Positions 1-13,539 of a DNA stretch of 64,000 nt are shown here, one piece after another. Source of the stretch: Unio delphinus (taxonomy: Eukaryota > Mollusca > Bivalvia > Unionida > Unionidae); NCBI GenBank assembly GCA_029339505.1, contig JAQISU010000026.1, forward strand, positions 3,484,001-3,548,000, given 5' to 3'. Below the pieces are notes generated by a model. It did not search any database. It saw only the letters and a program-made list of their open reading frames with translations, and was not told the origin of the DNA. The position numbers were made by a program, and so were the translations under genes. Within the stretch, counting starts at the first letter, position 1. Each line of letters begins with the position of its first letter.

Positions 1-126
1 AAACTAGACTACTAAATCATTCTCCTGTACATTGTTTGCCGTTGGGCACAACTAGAACACACAGATGAACTGGTTCACAACTTCCACCTTTGCAATGATG
101 TAGAATATTCATTTAGGTTATTGACC

Positions 127-339
127 TTATTTCATACAGTACTTTTCCTTCAAGGATATTTTATCAAGTACATGAACCATGGTGGTGATAATCGCATCAA
201 GATGCACTATTGATCTAGACACTGACACTGCAACTTGCATAATGTTCAACATTTTGCCATAAGGCAGATCTTTTTCAGAAGTTAAGCTGACACTCTCAAT
301 GGAATAAATGCTATCAATAATGTATTGTTGATTAAACAT
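127..339 (-). CDS. possible host exon, unrecognised
   Basis: A 70-codon open stretch with balanced amino-acid composition ends at a TAA near 127. It is not low-complexity like most open frames nearby. I do not recognise the protein. No clear pyrimidine-rich acceptor precedes it on the minus strand; an in-frame stop lies seven codons upstream of the ATG. It could be the last exon of a gene whose first exon is the candidate at 1873-1951, or chance. Low confidence. Confidence 0.2.
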   Translation of the reverse strand: MFNQQYIIDSIYSIESVSLTSEKDLPYGKMLNIMQVAVSVSRSIVHLDAIITTMVHVLDKISLKEKYCMK

Positions 340-1872
340 GTGGTTATTTCTTCTAATTTGTCACCTTATGTGCACAAACAAATTCAATGCCTGTCTTCCC
401 TGCTGGGACTATTGTCTAATTCTACTCCAATATAATAAGATACATTCAGTATCAATTAAAAAACAACATATAAAATTAAGATTGCAAAGCAATGTTATAT
501 AAAACATTTTACAAACTAATAAAATCAATAAGCTATACCTATATCCTGTATGGTGCCTAATTATTAACCAAATAACACAGCCAGCATGAAGAAAAGAAAT
601 ATATTAAACCCAAGCAAACACATAAATTTCAATACAAATCAACTTTGCACTATATTTTTAATTATTTAAATATTATTACATATAATAAACAATATATACT
701 AAATAACAAATTTGCCATAATGCATTTTTACAGGCAATGACACTGAAACAATAAAAGAACTGATGCATTTTTCTTTCAGCTGCAACACTGAACTTTAGTT
801 AACTGCTAACTTGTATAAAAATATGTAAATCAAAATTTTGCACAAAAATTGCAGTCTGCAAGAATGACTGAGAATCTTTTCATAGCATATGAACCCTATT
901 ACCGTTTTTAACAAGCATTCATTTGGAAAAACTTGCTTTTTACTTGTTTTCTTTTTCTTTTTTATACTAAGAATAACTTCTAACAGCAAGTAATGTAGAT
1001 CAATCAATCTTAAATTTAAGGAAATTTGAAGGAGAGTTTAGACAGGCAGCACTTTCAAAAAAGGTACAATACGAATGACTGTCTCTGAGAATATTTAAGT
1101 TCTGAGACAAATGAAAGAGCTTGGTCTGAGTTTCCTCATTACCTTTCCCACCCCATATTATATACATGTATTTAGATATTCGGGTTAATATGGAGTGGGA
1201 ACAATTCGGGTTAATATGGAGAGGGAACAATCAGTGTAAACGTGGTCTACAATGACCTTGTACCACTGACAATCTGATAAACATAGTTGTGTTTTTTTTC
1301 TTTCTTCTCCCTGTGATATTCTGTATGCAACTGGCAGCCCCTGAACATGAGAGAATTATGATCAGTGCCAATATGCAATCCTTATACATGCTTGGTTTAG
1401 AATGCATATAATAAACATATGGAAACACCATATTCACGAAAATTCAGTATCTTAAAATTTCTAAATGCTCATGGCCAAACCTATATTTCATATGATTGAA
1501 CCATTTTTGGTGTATGCTTCCAGAAATACATGTATTTTTACAATCAAAAACAAACAACAACTATTGATGTGCAATGTATCGTCTGCTTCACACCTAGCCT
1601 ACAGAATAAACTACTAGGCTATATAACATTTTAAAATCTATCTGGTAAAAGTACTGACAATGTATGAGTAGAACCATATTATTTCAATTAACATAGGATC
1701 CCCTTTCAAAATTTGATTCCCATCAGCATTGTCTGGTGTTGGCATCCCAAACTAAACGTCCTCTAGCTAGTCTACGTAGTATTTAGAATCATTGTTGTAA
1801 AAACAACGAAAAAAAATGTAAATGTTGCAGCAATTTGAAGAAAAGCAAATTCACCAAGCAGAGAGCACATAC
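340..1872. other. AT-rich non-coding stretch
   Basis: No supported gene. A 24-bp unit containing GGGTTAATATGGAG is repeated twice in tandem at about 1181-1230. The remaining short open frames are AT-rich and without recognisable motifs. Confidence 0.5.
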
Positions 1873-1951
1873 CAATGTGGTAGTCACGTGCTAGAAACAA
1901 AACATCGCGGACACGTGCTTGGTACTTGTAAAAAATGGTTTTCTCCACCAT
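1873..1951 (-). CDS. candidate first coding exon of an unrecognised host gene
   Basis: On the minus strand an ATG in good Kozak context (AGCATGG) at 1951 opens 26 codons (MVEKTIFYKYQARVRDV...). They run into a consensus splice donor, GTATGT, just after position 1873. The sequence upstream (about 1950-2470) is richer in CG than its surroundings, as a promoter might be. I do not recognise the peptide. The exon call rests on start context plus donor only. Confidence 0.3.
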
Positions 1952-2489
1952 GCTGCGATACCTACAGGTCTCTGTTCTCAGAATAAATATGCTGGGAATT
2001 AAGTGTGCATTACATTTATTTACAAACATTAAGCGGCTACTATATAATATGTCCACATTTTATGTACAACTTTTGGAAATTTATGTCGATATCACGTGAC
2101 TACGACCTCTGTTGTCATTGACATGTAGGTTGTGAGATTTGTATAGTCATGTGACTCAAAATGCAAATGACCAGATCAAGGTCAAATTTCAGCATCGACG
2201 TACTTTCGTCTCGTATGCCTGCGGATTAACAAATGCTATGCTCACGATTTTTTTTATAGAAAATAAATCACATTCCTAGTGATTTCGTGCAGGTATATCT
2301 CATGAAAAGTCGTTAAAGTTTTCTGGGCCGGCTAGTAAGCTACATTAAAAATCTTAATCACACACACACCTTAGGCGACACAAAATGGTATCGGCGATTT
2401 CCAACTTTTCGATAGGGAATACCCCAACATAAATGTCCAAATATTAAAAATGGCGTGGCAAAGGTCAAAGGAAACTCGGTCTATCCGGA
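1952..2489. other. possible promoter side of the 1873-1951 exon; no gene seen
   Basis: This is moderately CG-containing, non-repetitive DNA with several CACGTG-type boxes (for example near 1887, 1910 and 2094). No coding signal was found. A promoter role for the minus-strand candidate exon is an inference from position only. Confidence 0.25.
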
Positions 2490-2731
2490 GAGTTGTTGTT
2501 GGGTTTAACGCCATTTTCAAATACAAGATAGGCTATACATGACGGCTAATATGGTGGAGGAAGAAACAGAAAACCCCGAAAAGGACCACCAACACACGAG
2601 AAACTAATGGCAAGCTTTCTCACATACCTTCATCCTACACTGGCCGAACCCGAGACTCGAACCCAAGCAGATAGAGGTGAGATGGAAATGATCTGTAACC
2701 GGGAGCACTTTAATCCACTTGGCCACTCGAA
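2490..2731 (-). mobile_element. tRNA-derived SINE, copy 1
   Basis: This sequence is shared with copies at 22472-22742 and 56060-56265. Read on the minus strand, the head has a tRNA-like B box (GGGTTCGAGTC type) and an A-box-like GAGTGGCCAAG region. The body ends in the conserved GGCGTTAAACCC. Here the head adjoins a (TG)n(TA)n microsatellite, so the 5' end may be eroded. Three diverged copies in one window indicate an abundant family. Confidence 0.75.
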
Positions 2732-2836
<105 letters not shown>

Positions 2837-2992
2837 ATATTTGCTTGAAACGAGTGAATAACGGATATATTTCATCGAGTGGATGAAAAACTCAGTATTT
2901 TCACGAGTGGCTTCGCCACTCGTGAAAATACTAGAGTTTTTTTTATCCAAGAGATGAAATGTATCGGTTATTCACTCGTTTCAAGCAAATAT
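2837..2992. mobile_element. 156-bp near-perfect palindrome (MITE/foldback-like)
   Basis: The outer ATATTTGCTTGAAACGAGTG is mirrored as its reverse complement at 2973-2992. The centre is GTGGC-TTC-GCCAC near 2914. The arms are almost perfectly complementary through the whole length, with a few mismatches and a small indel. It codes for nothing. Such foldbacks are typical of MITE-like DNA elements; the family is not identified. Further short dyads (GTGAAAAAATATTTTTTCAC near 3077) follow directly. Confidence 0.7.
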
Positions 2993-4343
2993 TCTTTTTA
3001 TTTTATGCTCACATAAATTTATATAGAAAATAATAGGGAGTTAAGTATGTTCTGACCCAAAAATGTAGTTCCTGTAGTGAAAAAATATTTTTTCACTGTT
3101 ATTTTTTCACTGCAGTGAAATATCAATATTATTTTAACTAGAAAATCAAGTAATTCACTGCTGAGCATAAAATAAATATATATATTGGTATATCAAATTG
3201 TGATCCGCCCATGGCCGCAATAATACGAATATATAAACATTTCTTTCAACCGCAGGCCTATAGATCAATGATGAATTTCACCTCATACATTAATCATAAA
3301 TCTCATATGAAATTTTTTTTTGGGGGGAGGGGGGGGGGGCACCAGGCCAGACTGCTGCCCCTCTCCCTATTAAAAAACTAGAAAAAGTATGTTTATGTAT
3401 GTGTGTGTTCCCCCTGATGTGTTATTTTATGTTTTTTAGAATTTTTCTTTAACTTTACCCTAACCTTAATTTTTTTCCCATCGGGATTATATACTAATAG
3501 AGGGATATTTTGGTCCCTAATGTTTCTATGGAGGGGTGTCCCGGGCTTTGAGGCCCATCATGGGTCTCCTGCCTACTTTAAAATTTCAGAATTAACCCTG
3601 GCTAGGGGTTCCCTATATCCTTTGTGTGCTATTTGTGTTGTGCTATTTGTGTTGTGCTATTTGTATGTGCTATATGTATACATATATATACATTGTGTCT
3701 TCTTAGGATAGCCGTCCTAGATCAAATTTCCAAGTTGTATAATTTTCTCTATTTTTTTTTATAAACAGACCCCTAAACGGTCTTTGTTTCTTATATATTT
3801 AAATTTTTAAACATTTTAATCCTTTTTAATTTGGTACAAAAAATGGTGTATTTAAGTTTATTTTTAAATGGTTGTTACCAACCTTATTGTTTTAGTGCTT
3901 GTACTATTATGTTCCATGTTTGTAATCTTCCTTATTTATCCAATTAGGACCACTTTGATCGAAACTAGATCTGTAAATTTTTTTAATTTTATTTGGTCTT
4001 TTTTTCACCGTCCTTTATTTATTTATTTTATTTATTCTACTCCGTTCCGAAAATCGTTTATTTATTTTCCCATGTAAATATGGGCTTTCTGTATAGTTCG
4101 TATGAACTATACAGAGTATACATCATATTGGGTCACTAGTGACTTTTATGAAAGCATGCACGTGCAGTAGGTGGCAGTCTTAGTATGCTATCTAATGTAT
4201 TTAAAACTGTGTTGTTCTGTTGATTTCTCAAGGTGAGTATTTCTCAACTCTTCCACGAGCCTTCCCACTTCGCGTAGGGCCATGTGGTATCGCCTCGTGA
4301 TCTCCTTGCTGATACTTATCCTCTTGAGGGCCCTGTTTCCCTT
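2993..4343. other. non-coding, G-run and T-rich sequence
   Basis: No gene supported. It holds a long G-run near 3320-3340, T-rich stretches, and tandem TGTGCTATTTG units at about 3625-3675. Confidence 0.5.
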
Positions 4344-6183
<1,840 letters not shown>

Positions 6184-6207
6184 TTCAACCTACTACAAAC
6201 CACTTAC

Positions 6208-6549
6208 CAATATTCTACCTGTTGTCGTCTGCCCAGATATTAATTCTCCTGCCCAATCCTTTGCTTCTGTCATCCACCCTATTTCGGCATCATGGTTCTT
6301 GATGAAAAATCCTTGTTTTTCTTGCTTGTCCTTTGAGCTATTAAATTCCTTGGAATTATCTTTGCGGGAAATTGGATTTGGTGTAATAACTGAATTCTTG
6401 TGACCACCCTTTCTCTTTCGGCAACAAAAATACATAGTTAATCTATGAGAGACAATGACAACAAAACCAGCCCCAAAAGTGACCAGGCTTGATGCAAGAA
6501 AATAATGCCATTTTCTATCGGTGCATGGATTCTCTGTAAAATTCGACAT
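6208..6549 (-). CDS. KCNMA1 (slo): slowpoke / BK calcium-activated K+ channel, first coding exon
   Basis: The exon encodes the extracellular N-terminus, the S0 membrane segment (FLASSLVTFGAGFVVIV) and a basic cytoplasmic linker. It ends in EIGWMTEAKDWAGELISGQT, the hallmark conserved stretch before S1 of animal slowpoke channels. It stops at a consensus donor (TTG|GTAAGTG) with a codon split after its first base. I chose the start MSNF at 6549, which places S0 at the usual distance; an in-frame ATG at 6594 would add 15 residues. BK channels open to voltage and intracellular calcium in nerve and muscle membranes. The remaining exons lie to the left beyond recognition or outside the window. Identification is strong; the exact start is less sure. 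Confidence 0.88.
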
Positions 6550-7090
6550 TTTTAATCTACGAAAACGCTTAATTGTGCAAAGAATTAGATCCACGTTGTC
6601 AGCTTGTTTGACTGTAGTGTATGTACATCAGTGCCGAATTGTATGTTGGGGTCAACTGAACTGTATATTACTGAAACTCCTCTTTGAAAGCGTAACGTTT
6701 ATAGTTTAGCCCGTAGCCCACAGAATCTCTAACAAACTAAATGGCTGAGGAATGGCAAGCTTCTATTTATATATATATCCTTTTCCAGTGACTCCAATTG
6801 TTTATGCTCACGGCAAATTGTATCGACTAGTTAGTATGGGGGCCATTCATTATTCAGTTTCCACTTCAATCTGTTTCCTCAGCCATTTGTCTGTTGGTAA
6901 TACGACCTGGACAATAGGGGGCGTTATTAGTTTGTAAAAAAAAAAAAAAAAAAAATTCATACGATAGCTGAAGGGTGTAACGAAGTTTGAAATGATTTGT
7001 GATAGTGTTAAGTTAACAAAATTGATTTTGTCCCCAGTAAGTACTATTAATGTAGATTGTAGAATATAGTACAATTTGTTTACAGTTATG

Positions 7091-7094
<4 letters not shown>
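6550..7094. other. upstream region of the slowpoke exon; A-run
   Basis: 5' UTR or upstream intron of the BK gene by position. A run of about 21 A near 6937-6957 follows GTTATTAGTTTGT. No other element was recognised. Confidence 0.35.

Positions 7095-7186
<92 letters not shown>
7095..7186. repeat. (TA)n microsatellite
   Basis: About 45 uninterrupted TA units. Confidence 0.95.
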
Positions 7187-7188
<2 letters not shown>

Positions 7189-10100
7189 GTCTCTTATTTT
7201 CTTCTGATTTTCTTTCTCTTTCTTTTTGTTTCACATGGAATTTCTTTTACATCTTTTCTACGCTTTATATTTTGTATTGTAGTGCATCTGTTAGTATTTG
7301 ACGAGTAAATTTTCGATTCGAATTTCCAGTACTCGACAAGAAGAGGAGACAACGCATACTAATAGCTGGTGTACTAACAGTAAATGGCGCCCAGGGCGAA
7401 AACGATGACTCAAATGAGTCTTGATGCCCCAAGATATATGGCGCCCATGATTTTAGCTCTCTGAGACCTCTGGCACCCGAGGCAACCTCCCGTTCCACAG
7501 TTAGTACGCTATATATATATAAGCGCTGGAAGGCATACGGAAAAGGTACCCGCTGCAACGCTAGTCAAAATGTGCACGTATGTAATTTGACCGAACCTAA
7601 TATGCAATTGATCTGCAAAAGGTTTTGTTTCCCTTGTTGGAGCCAGAAACCTGGAAAAGGCATGCCGAAAAGGTGTAATTTTTTTCTGATCATCGGCGAC
7701 CGCAATTTGGAGTGTGGAGGCCCAACGAGTCTATCACTCGTATTCTAGATTGTTTTTTTTTAATAAAAAAAAAAAGATTGGTACCCGTTGTAACACTAGT
7801 CAAAACAAAACGTGCACATATGTAATTTAACCGAACCTATTATGCAATTGATCTCCATATTACTTAGAATAGGTTTCGTTTTCATTGGTGGATCCAGAAA
7901 CATGGGCGAGGAGAGGGGTGTAAAAACAATTGGGCGAGACCCCCAGATCCAGTGGTAATAAGGCGTGGGAGAGAGAACGAAGCCCACAAAAGCTCATGCA
8001 AGGGCTTCCATGACATAATTATAATTATCCAAATGTGAAGAAAACTTACTCTATGTTTGGATGGGAGGGAGCCTGTTGATGAGGACCAACCCACCCCAAC
8101 TCTGCCCCGATAATAAATTTAAAATGTAAAATTTGTACCTTGCGTTTTTATCTGATATCTTTGATGAAGAATTTTCGCTACATAAAGTGAAAAAGATTGT
8201 GATTGGTCACATTAAATAAATTTCATTGCCTAATCTACTTTGAAAACGAAATATCAATAATAATATTACATGCGGCGGATGGGGGGGGGGGGGTGAGCAG
8301 GCGTGGTTTCGCCCCACAAACCTATCGTCTACCTGTTTACGTGCAAACTTCACACGTTTAATTATTTTTGTGGGGGTTTTAATGGGTGGGTGCGTGGGGG
8401 GGGGTGCAATTGTTTTGTTTTTTTCTTGTTTGTTTTATTTTAAAAAATAAACCGATTTAATAGTACTGTAGAGGGATACTTTAGCGTCAATAGAAAATAC
8501 ATAACAGACACACAAACACACACGTCCGGCCCGGAACGTTTAGCGTTAAGACCTTTCAGATCACCCTGAGAACATTGAGCGTAAAGGGGAATTTAATATG
8601 GGTAATATTTGGGACTGTAAAGCGTCAAGGGAAAATTGGGTTGTTGAATAAGAACAATATGAATGGTACATATTTGGTGACGTCACGGTACTGGAGGTTG
8701 GCAATAATGTAGAAAGGGTTTTGATTTGAATACGCGTTACTCTAGGCAGAGACAAATACAGTAGATGTATAGACATAAAATAAATACAACATACATACAT
8801 ATATTGATGTTCATCACACCTAAACTATAAAATCAACTTTTAAAAAATTTTAAGCAAAGAGAATAAATATCTTTTCGAGGCACTAGTGGTCCTGAAAAGG
8901 GCTTTTGGGTTTCTTCTATTTTCTTATTTCTTTTTTTTTTCTCTAGCAGAATCTCAATTTTATTATTACATATTTTTTCTCCCCTCAGTCTTTTCCTCCT
9001 CTGTTTTGGCTTGTCCTCTGCTTTCTTCCTCTTTTCATTCTTATCTTAGTTTTCTATCTTTTCATTCTATTCCCTCATTCTTCTTCTATCCTCTTCATCC
9101 TCTTTCTCTTCTTTTTCTTTTTTAATCTTTTAACACGTCCTTTGAGTTTCTTAGATTATTGATTTCCATCTTGACTCGATGGGGACTATATAAGAATAAA
9201 ATCGACATCCAGTTTAACCAACATTTCTTCTATCATAAATAAATTGTTTAGGACGTCTTGCAACTTCTTCTTGTCAAGGCAGTTTGACGCCATCTTGGTT
9301 TATTCAATGTTAAATGGTGCGAATGCGAATGCAGATAAAAAAAATTTAAGGCGCCTATGCAATCTAGTGCTTTCGCGACTAGTTTATATATGTCTGAGTA
9401 GTGTTAGGCTTTTCAGTTGGCTGATGCTGTGGGAATAGTGCAAACACTGCACCGAGTTTATATGCGAGTGTCGCACTTATTACTTACTGTATGGACGTGG
9501 CAAGGTGGACAAGTACCGGTACCCGGCAAGTTGCATTTACATCAAATCGATTAAACTATTTCTACATACATTTGGTTACTTTTTCCTTATTAACATCCAG
9601 ATGGTTTTCATTTTTTATTCACAGTTCAATAGGTAATTGGTTATAACTTACGTAGCGAGGGATTGTGACCGTAATGGTGAAAATAAAGGTTAATTCGCCG
9701 ATTGGATTCAGGACATGGTCATTTAAGAGTTATGCGTTGGTAAGTAACTGTCTTTTGTATGCATATGTGTAGTTTTTCAGTCTTCTTGCGATTCTGAAGC
9801 GATAAAAGACTCGTGAGAAAAAGTCGAATCGAGCGAAGGGTTGTGGTCACGCTTGCATTTCTTGTGTTTAATTATATTACCGATAAGGGTAATTCGTGTT
9901 GTCAGAGATTTCGCCGTACTTTATTGATAAAACGTCAGACTCCTGTGCTACAGTTCACCACTAAAATGATTTTGACATTTATTATTGTGCGATATCTTCT
10001 AGTAAAGATATATTTGAGTCCCAAAATCATTTTTGACGGTGTTTGACTAACGTAAGCGGAAAACAAAGAGGGTCTTTACGGATATCAGCAGTATTTAAAA

Positions 10101-10509
10101 CCGTTACAATATATGAACAGATTGCAGCCAAACTTAGCCATGCTTGAACCCTTACTCTGAGAATTTCGATGTCAACCCGTTTGATCGTTGGTAAAGAGTA
10201 GCAATCTAAGCAGTACGAAATATTCGAAAATGTTTTAGTCCAGGCGATTTTGACGAATTTGCAGTTAGATGAAAGGGATCGGGCACATCACATGAGATCA
10301 GAGGACTCTGAAAATGGGCCTTTTTTATATATTATTTCTGTGTGACAGTCCACCCACGAAGGAAATCCTGACGAAATATCGTCGATAGGATGCGACGATT
10401 GGTACCGGGTACTAAAATGCTGATAGATTGTATCAAACTTTTGCACTAATTCATCCTTTACTAAGAGAATTTTGATTACAACGCCTCTTGGATATTTTAT
10501 AAATAACAA
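7187..10509. other. non-coding; diverged duplicated segment and G-runs
   Basis: No gene supported. A segment of about 110 bp at 7549-7660 (containing CTAGTCAAA, GTGCACGTATGTAATTT, CAATTGATCT) recurs diverged at 7785-7910, so it is a local duplication or a dispersed repeat. G-runs lie at about 8281-8294 and 8395-8404. 8890-9125 is strongly T/C-rich on the plus strand. Confidence 0.45.
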
Positions 10510-10620
10510 AGAAAAAGTGAAAGAAAACACGTCGAGCCCATTTAGATAAATTACCGGCATGGTAAAGTTAGTCGAGCGCAACACATGACGTAAGACTTTA
10601 TATTATATATTACGTTTCAT
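10510..10620. repeat. dispersed repeat, copy 1
   Basis: Contains GTCGAGCCC, AGTCGAGCGCAACACAT and GTAAGACTTTATA in the same order as a diverged copy at about 12265-12390. The function is unknown. The two copies bracket the LINE fragment and so may mark an older insertion target. Confidence 0.5.
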
Positions 10621-10625
10621 CATTA

Positions 10626-11693
10626 CCAGTCGCTTGAACTAGTGTGGTAGTTGATGCACTGTGCTGCTAAACATCTGACCAGTTCATTCCACTTGTCACG
10701 ATCATGTGTCAATGCCATTGCCAGTGTCTCCGCAAAACTTTTTCTGGTCCATTCTGTGATGTTGTCAGTCTACTTTGTATACCTCTCCTTCTGTCACCCT
10801 GGACGATGCCCTTAAGTACTGTTGTGGATAGACTGTTGGCTCTAGTAACATGGCCATACCATTTCAGCTTTCTCTTTTTGACAGTGGTGAATAGGTCTTC
10901 ATAATGGCCTACTTTGTGCCTGATGGTGTCGCGCACTTCTTTATTTGTGATGTGGTCTATGTACGAGATGTCAATGATGGTTATGTAGCATCTCGTTTCA
11001 AGTGCCTGGATTCTTCTTTGTAATTATGCTGTCAGGGTCCAGGCCTCACATGAATACAAAAGATTGAGGTGACTAGTGCTCTAAATATTTTAGTTTTCAG
11101 ACAGATATTATTGTCTTTCCAGATGTATCCTAGCTTTGACACAGCTGCCGTTGTTTGTGCTGCTCGTGACAAAATGTCTGCTCTTGATCCCTCTTCTGTG
11201 ATTATGGAACCAAGATATTTGAACTGGCCCACTGTTTTCAGTTCCTGTCCTATGACTTTAATCTTGATTGAGATTTGTTTGCCATTATTTGCCATCAGCT
11301 TTGTTTTCTCGGCGCTAATCTCCATGTCATATCTGAAAGATGTTTCACCCAGGTTCTTTACTAAGGTGGCAAGGTCGTCTTCATTGCATGCCAGCACATC
11401 AATGTCGTCTGCGAAGCGTAGGATGGCGATGTTATGCCCTCCAATTCTGACTGTCACACAGTGGTTTTCATGGGCTTCGCTCATGATGCGCTCTAAGTAG
11501 ATATTGAAAAGAGCGTGGGTGACAGTAGACAGCTTTGACGTATTCCAAGTGTTATCTTGAACCAGTCCCCCAAAGAACCTTGAGCAAGTACTGGTAGTCT
11601 TGGCATACAGTGCTTGATGGTATTGGTCAACTTCTGACCCAAGTTGTACTTCTTCATTGTGGCCCACACTGCCTCATTCCACACTCTGAACAT
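10626..11693 (-). pseudogene. non-LTR retrotransposon reverse transcriptase fragment
   Basis: On the minus strand the frames show, in order, a finger/palm segment with GIRQSCLLSPTLF, the catalytic FADD box (AILRFADDIDVLA), FKYLGSIIT, and a C-terminal part with RKLKWYGHVTR and GDRRRG. It ends with HDRDKWNELV before two stops near 10626. This order is typical of RTE/BovB-like LINEs common in molluscs. Frameshifts near 11500 and 11030 break the frame, and the 5' end with the endonuclease is missing, as expected for a 5'-truncated dead copy. Confidence 0.85.
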
Positions 11694-12239
11694 GCCATAT
11701 TACGTTTATTTGAGCTAATACATCCACTGTTTATGCAGTTTGTACATAGAAACATCTTTGATATTGAAGTAAATTTGGAGTATCCGCCATTTGTATAAAG
11801 CTCTCTATTTTAAGGATTTCATATATTTTAATGATTACTTAGCTAATTTTGGGAGGTCGGTGTCCTCAGCTTGACTAATTAGCCAAATACTTGGGGAAAA
11901 CGTCACATATTGCAATGTTTGTGAGATTCCAGGATGGCATGGTTTAATTGTATAGTGATTTCAGGTTAGAGACCCATAAGTGTCCCTGGCTGAGTTGTCC
12001 CTATTAAAACCTACATGTATTTAACGGTTATGTGAGTCCATGTGCAGTAGTCGTGATAGGTGATTGGTAAATGATACAATAGAGCAATTCAGAAGTGACC
12101 GTTCCGTTTCCTGGAGATTCCTTATGTTGTTCGTATGATGGTAGAAATGGCGCAAGGCTACAGGAGAAATGAGGTTTAAAAGCATGATTTCACTAGCCAG
12201 AGGTAACGCAGGTAAAATAATTCATTGCAATGGGTGTTT
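11694..12239. other. non-coding stretch
   Basis: Nothing recognisable apart from ordinary AT-rich sequence. Confidence 0.4.
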
Positions 12240-12390
12240 GAGTTGTACATTTTAAAAAATAGAAATAACAGCAAAGTTGAAGAAAATGCGTCGAGCCGAT
12301 TTCGAGAAACTCGCGACTTATTACAGGAAGTCGAGCACAATACATATCGTAAGATTTTATACATATACACGTAGGCCATTACATCCACTC
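12240..12390. repeat. dispersed repeat, copy 2
   Basis: Diverged copy of the sequence at 10510-10620 (GCGTCGAGCCG, GTCGAGCACAATACAT, GTAAGATTTTATA). Confidence 0.5.
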
Positions 12391-12460
12391 TTTATTCAGT
12401 CTTGACTAAGCCACTACGCCAGACCTCAGTTGGAGTGAAAATATAGTACGTCAGATAATT

Positions 12461-12802
12461 TTATTTTGATCTACTGGCAGTCTTGGTGAATACAATTAGG
12501 TCATTCATATCTATGGCGTCGTAGGTATTTGGTAAATTCAGTAGCTCAACATTTCTCACGTACTGGGCGATGTTCGCATGAGCGCTTAGGAGGGTCTCCT
12601 CTGTATCTCTCTTATCATCGTTGTCGAGCGCAAATAGCATCGCAATCGGTCTTTCAGTCATTTTCTGAACAGAGAGTATTATCCGAGGGAACATGCAAGG
12701 CAGAGACACGCGACTATCCCCACAAGCCAAAACCATCCAATGGGTCATACAGTTTTGCGTGTTGCCGAGGTTGACAATGCCGACTTTTGTACACCTCACC
12801 AT
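12461..12802 (-). CDS. unrecognised open frame (113 codons from ATG)
   Basis: The frame is open on the minus strand from about 12895 (first ATG 12802) to a stop at 12461. Composition is balanced, with several Cys and His and the motif MTHWMVLACGDSR. I recognise no family. The local GC content is clearly higher than the surroundings (12,530-13,200), and other frames on both strands are also open, which argues for GC effects as much as for a gene. It could be a remnant of a mobile element or a host exon. Confidence 0.25.
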   Translation of the reverse strand: MVRCTKVGIVNLGNTQNCMTHWMVLACGDSRVSLPCMFPRIILSVQKMTERPIAMLFALDNDDKRDTEETLLSAHANIAQYVRNVELLNLPNTYDAIDMNDLIVFTKTASRSK

Positions 12803-13371
12803 GGTAGACGCGTCAGCTTGTCGCTGATGCAGACTCCGGAGAAGTGTTTTAAGGTTGGGCGAGCATGAGTCAGTTAAAGTTGGAGATGGTATCTGCCGTT
12901 ACCCAAGGCCATTGCATCCAACGCTCAGTTTCATGGACTTTAGGGCCAGCCCAGCTAAGCCGCCTATTGGCGGCCTTGAAGGTAACTAATTGTACATCGG
13001 TCACCGCCGCCCTTGCAGTAACAGCCAAGGACGTGATACGAGCAAATAGGGGAATGGAAAAAGATACAGACTTGTTTGCAATCAATCTGCACGGAAAATT
13101 TCTTTGTCGGCCACACGCTTGTGCATGTCCAGGGTGGCTCTCAGCATTATTGGATGCTAGAGCTAAAGCGAAGAATGTCACCTCAGCCAAATTCATAGGC
13201 CGCCAGTTTATCCAGTTGTTAGAGTTTCAAAATATATTTTTGTAAGGCATTACATCCATGTATATGCCATGGATGGACACCAAATCTTTTTTGCGGCGGG
13301 AGCTTGGAAAACCGTTTTTAGTTCTCCACCACAAGAGGAGGACTGAATATGTGATCTCCTTAGGTTCTTTG

Positions 13372-13372
<1 letters not shown>
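12803..13372. other. higher-GC block with frames open on both strands
   Basis: Overlapping open frames on the plus (12865-13245) and minus (12870-13196) strands have no recognisable motif. I cannot assign a coding strand. Confidence 0.3.

Positions 13373-13462
<90 letters not shown>
13373..13462. repeat. (TA)n microsatellite
   Basis: About 45 TA units just before the satellite array. Confidence 0.95.
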
Positions 13463-13463
<1 letters not shown>

Positions 13464-13539
13464 CACATTTTGAGCTTTATATCTCTAGAAATCGGCCCCA
13501 CAAATTTTCAATAAATCTATCCAGTTACGGAATGGATCC

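Noticed and set aside
8886..9125. Plus-strand open frame rich in F, S, L
   Set aside because: It results from a T/C-rich tract and lacks any motif.
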